DNA of 64,000 nucleotides from Cycas panzhihuaensis. Its lineage: Eukaryota > Cycadophyta. Each line of letters starts with the position of its first letter. The first letter of the stretch is position 1. Shown here one piece after another: positions 60,101 through 64,000 of the stretch. The stretch is from positions 98,277,741 through 98,341,740 of the forward strand of contig CM041465.1 of NCBI GenBank assembly GCA_023213395.1, given 5' to 3'. The notes below the pieces were generated by a model. It was not told the origin of the DNA. It worked only from the letters and a program-made list of their open reading frames with translations, and ran no database searches. The position numbers were made by a program, and so were the translations under genes.

Positions 60101-60560
60101 GGGTAATGTCAACTTTTATTTGATGCATTAGGAGTTCCTACGGTAGTATCTTCACTCACTTCTACCCTTTCTTTTGACCTTTCTACCTTGCCTAGTTATT
60201 CTACCCATGCATTGAATGATATTTCTCTATTTTACATTGAGATCATCAAGGATGATATTAATGTCAAGTGAGTTATCATTGACAAGGGATAATCCATCAA
60301 TATAATCCCTCTTCATCTTATTGATGATTTAGAGATCTCTATCTTTGATCCATGTAAATGGATTTATTAAGGGTATGACAAGAATTAAAAGGTACCCTTA
60401 GGTTAAGTTACCCTTCCACTCACATTGGAAGAAAAGACAATGCTTACTAACCTTACTATCATTGACTTGGATTTAGAATAAAATATCCTTTTGGGTAGAC
60501 CATGGATCACCCAAATGGAAGTAATTTGTTTGTCCCTTTTCAGTGAACTAAGGTTCGTCC
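60101..60560 (+). pseudogene. Aspartic protease of TAT-C
   Basis: I-I-D-K-G near 60275, followed by a stop and S-I-N-I-I-P, is the active-site region with catalytic Asp retained (D-K-G for D-G-G). F-D-P-C-K-W-I-Y and T-L-P-L-T-L-E-E-K follow, then N-I-L-L-G-R-P-W-I (60481-60510), the C-terminal protease signature. Confidence 0.75.
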
Positions 60561-61735
60561 ACAAGGGAGAGCTTAAGATCGTTAAATAGAAGCCTAAACC
60601 TATTAAATAATCACTTCCTTTCATTGAGACCTTTATAGAACCTAGTCAATCCTCTAACTCTGTAAAGTATTTCTTTTAGTCACTTGGTTTAGGATAGTAT
60701 TTTGCTATTGAAGCTCCTTCAACTCACTTAGAAGTAAAGGATGTGGATTTAGTTGAAGTTGTCCCTTTATCATTAGGTTCCCTATCCATTCCTATTCCTT
60801 TAGATTTGACTGATTACCTTCTGGTTCCTTCTTCTTCTCTTTTAGAGGAAGAAATGGCTTCTTATTCTATCATACCTTATCAAAGACCACCCTTAAGTAA
60901 CCTTGTTGATACACATCCTATTTACTCTTATTTCTCATAGGTTTTATGTTTACCTTTAGGGGCAAACTCAATGGTTCCTTCCTTGACCACTCATCTTGCA
61001 ACTACTTCCTCAAGTATTATTGCACACAATTCACATGTTAATGCTTCCCCATCCTTCTCTCACTCCTTTTTCTTTAAAATATGGTTGAATAGGTATGAGA
61101 AGAAGATGTCGTTGCATTGACACCCAAATTTAGCATTAGATGGTAAAGATACTAGTTTACTTGATACAGGTCAAGCTGGATTTGGAATATCCACTATAGT
61201 ATTAGAAGTTAATTCCATTTATACTATTTATTTACTTTCCTATACTCATGTGGATCAGCATATATCTTTACTTGTCTTGATATATGGGTCCCACCTTGAT
61301 TATGACATATATAATCAAGAGTTTAATCAAGCTTTTTCTTTAATTTGAGAGTTCATAGATAAGCCTATCCCTTTTTCTTAAGTTCCATCAATCATAGAGT
61401 TTGTGCCCACTCTAAACTCTTTGGTGGGTCCTCTTCCATCCTATGTTTCTCAATCTAAGAACCTTTGCCTCATCAACCTCTTTCACCTTAATCATTTTGA
61501 GAATGATGAAGCAATTATTGAGTATTCGGTAGTTTCATCTCTTGGTTTTCCTCATGGATATCACAAGTTAGGGTTTTCTAAAGTCGTAGTTGATCATTCT
61601 CAACCCCAAGAGTCTATCTCTTCAATTGAGCGTACCCCTCCTCATTTCAATGAAGGGAATGCAATGTTGATGGAATAAACCATTAATATAGATTTAGAAA
61701 TAGAAGATACCCCTAGGATACCTTAATAATGAGGA
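60561..61735 (+). pseudogene. TAT-C protease-to-RT spacer, truncated before RT
   Basis: Open pieces 60743-60940 and 61403-61678. The latter has HGYHKLGFSKVVVDHSQPQESI and HFNEGNAMLME, matching TAT-B's 22780-23067. Homology to Tat pol ends at I-E-D-T-P-R-I-P (about 61725) and the sequence passes directly into the tandem motif. In TAT-C the deletion edge is slightly upstream of that in TAT-B. Confidence 0.7.
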
Positions 61736-61860
61736 TAAACTATGGCTCTGAAGACTTGTACTTTTGCCTAATGAGATTAAACTATAGGCAAATCCTTTCT
61801 TTCTTTCTAATCTATGGCTTTGAAACTTGTATCTTTACCTAACAAGCTAAAACTATGGGC
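61736..61860 (+). repeat. Two to three tandem copies of the 51-bp motif, TAT-C
   Basis: Phrases aaactatggct(c/t)tgaa and acctaatgag/acaagctaaaactat repeat near 61736, 61780 and 61815. They are the reverse complement of the catagttttagctcatt phrase of the TAT-B arrays. Confidence 0.7.
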
Positions 61861-62810
61861 AAACCCTTTCTTCTTTCTCATATATTCTTACTTTCATTAA
61901 GCATCATGGTGTTTTTTTTTATAGATCTAGCCCATAATCATGTAAGTCATTTGCTCTTTTTAGCACCTACACTGATTGTGAGTTTACCATCACTTGGATC
62001 TCATTCTCCTTTGTGTTTTATACTCAAAAGAGAACTTGCACCCCCAACTTTATTAAACTTTCATCTCAAAAAGAGAAATGCCTCTGTTAGATTTGAGTAT
62101 CCACTCATTCATTAAGAGTTTACTTTCATTTGCCAGTTTGTTACCATATTTCTTTAGAGCTTACTTTCATTCAATAGTTAATTACTTTGGGATTTTCCTT
62201 TTAGTCATATATCACCAATTGTTAATTGTTTTATTATCCTTGGTTCTCTTTATTATTCCTTCAGAATAGATACTCATTCTAATGCCTTTCCTTCATACTT
62301 GGAAACACTATGATTTTGATTTTTTTTTTGCTTTCTGTGGTTCATTCCTTAAGGAAATTGGCCCTTTTCTCTTTTGAGATTCTATTAAAAAGGAGAAATC
62401 CTTACTGTGTTGAGTAGAAGAGTTTCTTAAGTGGATAATTATGATCTTATTCTTATGAAAATGGAAGTGAAAAGTAAAAAAAAAAAAATAATAGAAAGTA
62501 AGTTTATTATTATTTTCATCCTCTTATAATCCAGGGCAAGTCACGTGATGGCTTCATCTCTACCTATCCATTTATAGGTTGGGTTCATTTGGATAAGCCA
62601 TTTAGGATTTTTGGATCTAATTGCTTAGGTCCACTGTGGCCTCAGTTATGATCGAACCCTACTTAACACTTCGATTATAATCATCTTATTTGAGTTCTTT
62701 CTTCTTACTTCATCACAATTAGATATCCATCTCTACCACCACCTCCTTACTAATTAATTCATGCACCTTACTTCATTGATCACATAGTCTCTAAGTTTTA
62801 TTTCTTTTAT
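61861..62810 (+). other. TAT-C region replacing RT-RNase H, non-coding
   Basis: No RT motif in any frame. The open frames 61855-62115 and 62078-62269 are Leu/Phe-rich chance frames. Homologous to 21661-22620 of TAT-B. Confidence 0.6.
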
Positions 62811-63225
62811 TCCCATGGCATTAAGTATCTTCACCAATGGGGGTAGTAGATGAAATTGAGGATCATCTGCTTCTACTTAGGTGGTTTATGACCAATTTAG
62901 AAGTCCCCTCCTTTTAATAGGTTTCTTCATACCTAGGGCAACTAATAATAAAGTTGAATACCTTGCAATTATATGAGACTTATCAAATGTCTCTCACTTT
63001 TACCTTAGACCTAGTACTTTATATGTTGATTCTCAGGTTGTAGTTTATTAGTTAGTTGAGATGCACTAGGTCCACTCTCCATGACTCCTTCTTTTGCATC
63101 ATCAGGCTTCATCATTATTGTCCCTATTTACCTCAGTAACTATCCAGTACATACCATGTTCTTTTAATCTCAAAGTTGATGCTCTCATTTCCTTGATCCT
63201 TGATGCTCGTGTTGATCGATTTGCT
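62811..63225 (+). pseudogene. Archaeal-type RNase H of TAT-C
   Basis: I-F-T-N-G-G-S-R at about 62832 has Asn for the first catalytic Asp. V-V-Y-D-Q-F, A-T-N-N-K-V-E-Y-L-A-I with the Glu, and V/L-D-S-Q-V-V-V-Y with the second Asp (63027) follow. The end reads V-T-I-Q-Y-I-P-C and L-K-V-D-A-L-I-S-L-I-L. Two or three stops and frameshifts. The Asp-to-Asn change is shared with TAT-B. Confidence 0.72.
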
Positions 63226-63256
63226 TCTTTTAGCTGGGGGCACCCCACTTTGGAAT

Positions 63257-63369
63257 GATTATGAACTACCACTCTAAAATGAGTATAAACTATCACTTCA
63301 AAATAAGTATAAACTACCACTCCAGAATGAGTATAAACTACCACTCCATGATGAGTATAAACTATCAAT
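63257..63369 (+). repeat. 24-bp tandem repeat, TAT-C (4.7 copies)
   Basis: Exact 24-bp spacing: units start at 63257, 63281, 63305, 63329 and 63353, consensus gagtataaactaccactcca(g)aat. On the minus strand it reads an 8-residue V-V-V-Y-T-H-repeat, not considered a gene. Confidence 0.92.
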
Positions 63370-64000
63370 TTTTCAAGACTATAGGTTAGGATAGTTATGA
63401 GATTATGGTGATAGGTATCGAACTAAAGTAAGATATGTGAAAGGGATAGACCCATGTGGGAATCTTAGGCTGTGGAGGATCTTGGTAGGGGGTAGTTCTT
63501 GAAAGCTTCTTACCCCTGGAAGGAGCCAATGAAGAATCTAATATACTTGAGTAGTTAATTATTTATTAAGCGAGATTAGTTTTGTTTGCTAAACAATTTA
63601 CTTCCTTCATGATTTATTATATAACTGTGGGATTATCCTATGTTTATATAATCTATCAGGGGTATGATATGAGTTATATGAATTTCCTTTTAGGGGATTT
63701 ATATTACTCCATCTTCTACTTTTATAAACTTATTACCACTCGTATTCCAGGTGATTTTAAGTTTATAAAAATAGAATAAGTAAACCTTTCACTTATCCCA
63801 TTTCAATCTCTTGTTTATCTCCTAGTTTTCATTTTTCCTCTAACCTTGTCTTTCCTGAACTATATTATTCCTGAATGAGTATAAACTACCACGTATATAG
63901 TATCACATAAACAAAAAAAAAGTACATAACCATAAAAGAATAAAAAAAGTAAAAATGATAAAAATCGTTGCATATTTCTTTAGATAAGTCACACTAATGA
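63370..64000 (+). other. TAT-C 3' spacer to window end
   Basis: Non-coding, homologous to 20450-21165 of TAT-B in reverse. One further isolated 24-bp-type unit at about 63872-63893. Confidence 0.55.

Larger units (their letters stand above)
52540..64000 (+). mobile_element. TAT-C: plus-strand TAT-B-family element, 3' end outside window
   Basis: It has a 5' LTR, PBS, gag (interrupted by TRIM-T), protease, spacer, aRNase H and a 24-bp tandem array, in the same order as TAT-B and with no RT or integrase. It was inserted into TAT-D's LTR in the opposite orientation. The expected antisense PMD remnant and 3' LTR would lie beyond 64000. Confidence 0.87.

Noticed and set aside
63102-63368. Minus-strand ORF with V-V-V-Y-T-H repeats
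   Set aside because: Produced by the 24-bp tandem repeat antisense to aRNase H.

Overview
The window is nuclear DNA of a seed plant, most likely a flowering plant. It is AT-rich and made almost wholly of nested, decayed LTR retrotransposons plus one endogenous pararetrovirus fragment. I see no intact host gene, tRNA, rRNA or CRISPR array. Most coding remnants carry many in-frame TAG/TAA/TGA codons and Cys-to-Tyr changes, as expected from C-to-T decay of methylated DNA on either strand. The species cannot be named from this sequence.

Left block (1-39.6 kb). A caulimovirid-like RT-RNase H remnant (EVE, 1230-2245) is hit at its left edge by a gag-only Copia element (COP-J, 1-1229). Its downstream region is split by a second Copia (COP-K, 2640-36426). 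COP-K's integrase is split by a large Ty3/Gypsy Tat/Ogre-like element (TAT-A, 6076-34455, LTRs about 2.8 kb). TAT-A's RT is split by a second Tat element in the opposite orientation (TAT-B, 13523-29535, LTRs about 2.4 kb). Each junction has TG..CA-type ends, and 5-bp duplications differing mostly by transitions. Conceptual removal of TAT-B rejoins the TAT-A RT frame, and removal of TAT-A rejoins the COP-K integrase frame.

Middle block (37.1-51.8 kb). This holds a 21-bp minisatellite and the gag-protease part of a Gypsy element (GYP-H) cut by a Copia 5' part (COP-G, 39590-43500). Next is a chromovirus derivative (GYP-F) that has lost RT-RH-INT by an in-frame deletion but keeps a chromodomain. 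Inside GYP-F sits a structurally complete chromovirus, CRV-E (44899-51254), with 93%-like LTRs, a perfect PBS and a perfect AAGCC duplication.

Right block (51.8-64 kb). GYP-F's 3' LTR is hit by a TAT-B-family LTR (TAT-D, 51806-52539). That is hit head-to-head by another member on the plus strand (TAT-C, from 52540 past the window end). TAT-C's gag is hit by a small non-coding tandem LTR-internal-LTR-internal-LTR element (TRIM-T, 55210-57814) with perfect GGAAG duplications.

The most notable system is the TAT-B/TAT-C family. It has gag, protease and an archaeal-type RNase H but no RT, ordinary RNase H or integrase. Its 3' region has several unrelated tandem repeats, and in TAT-B also an antisense gene-like remnant with a plant mobile domain (PMD) signature and a roughly 0.9-kb AT microsatellite. 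It looks like a non-autonomous Tat lineage that multiplied after losing its polymerase. TAT-A-like elements are plausible helpers, which is inference.
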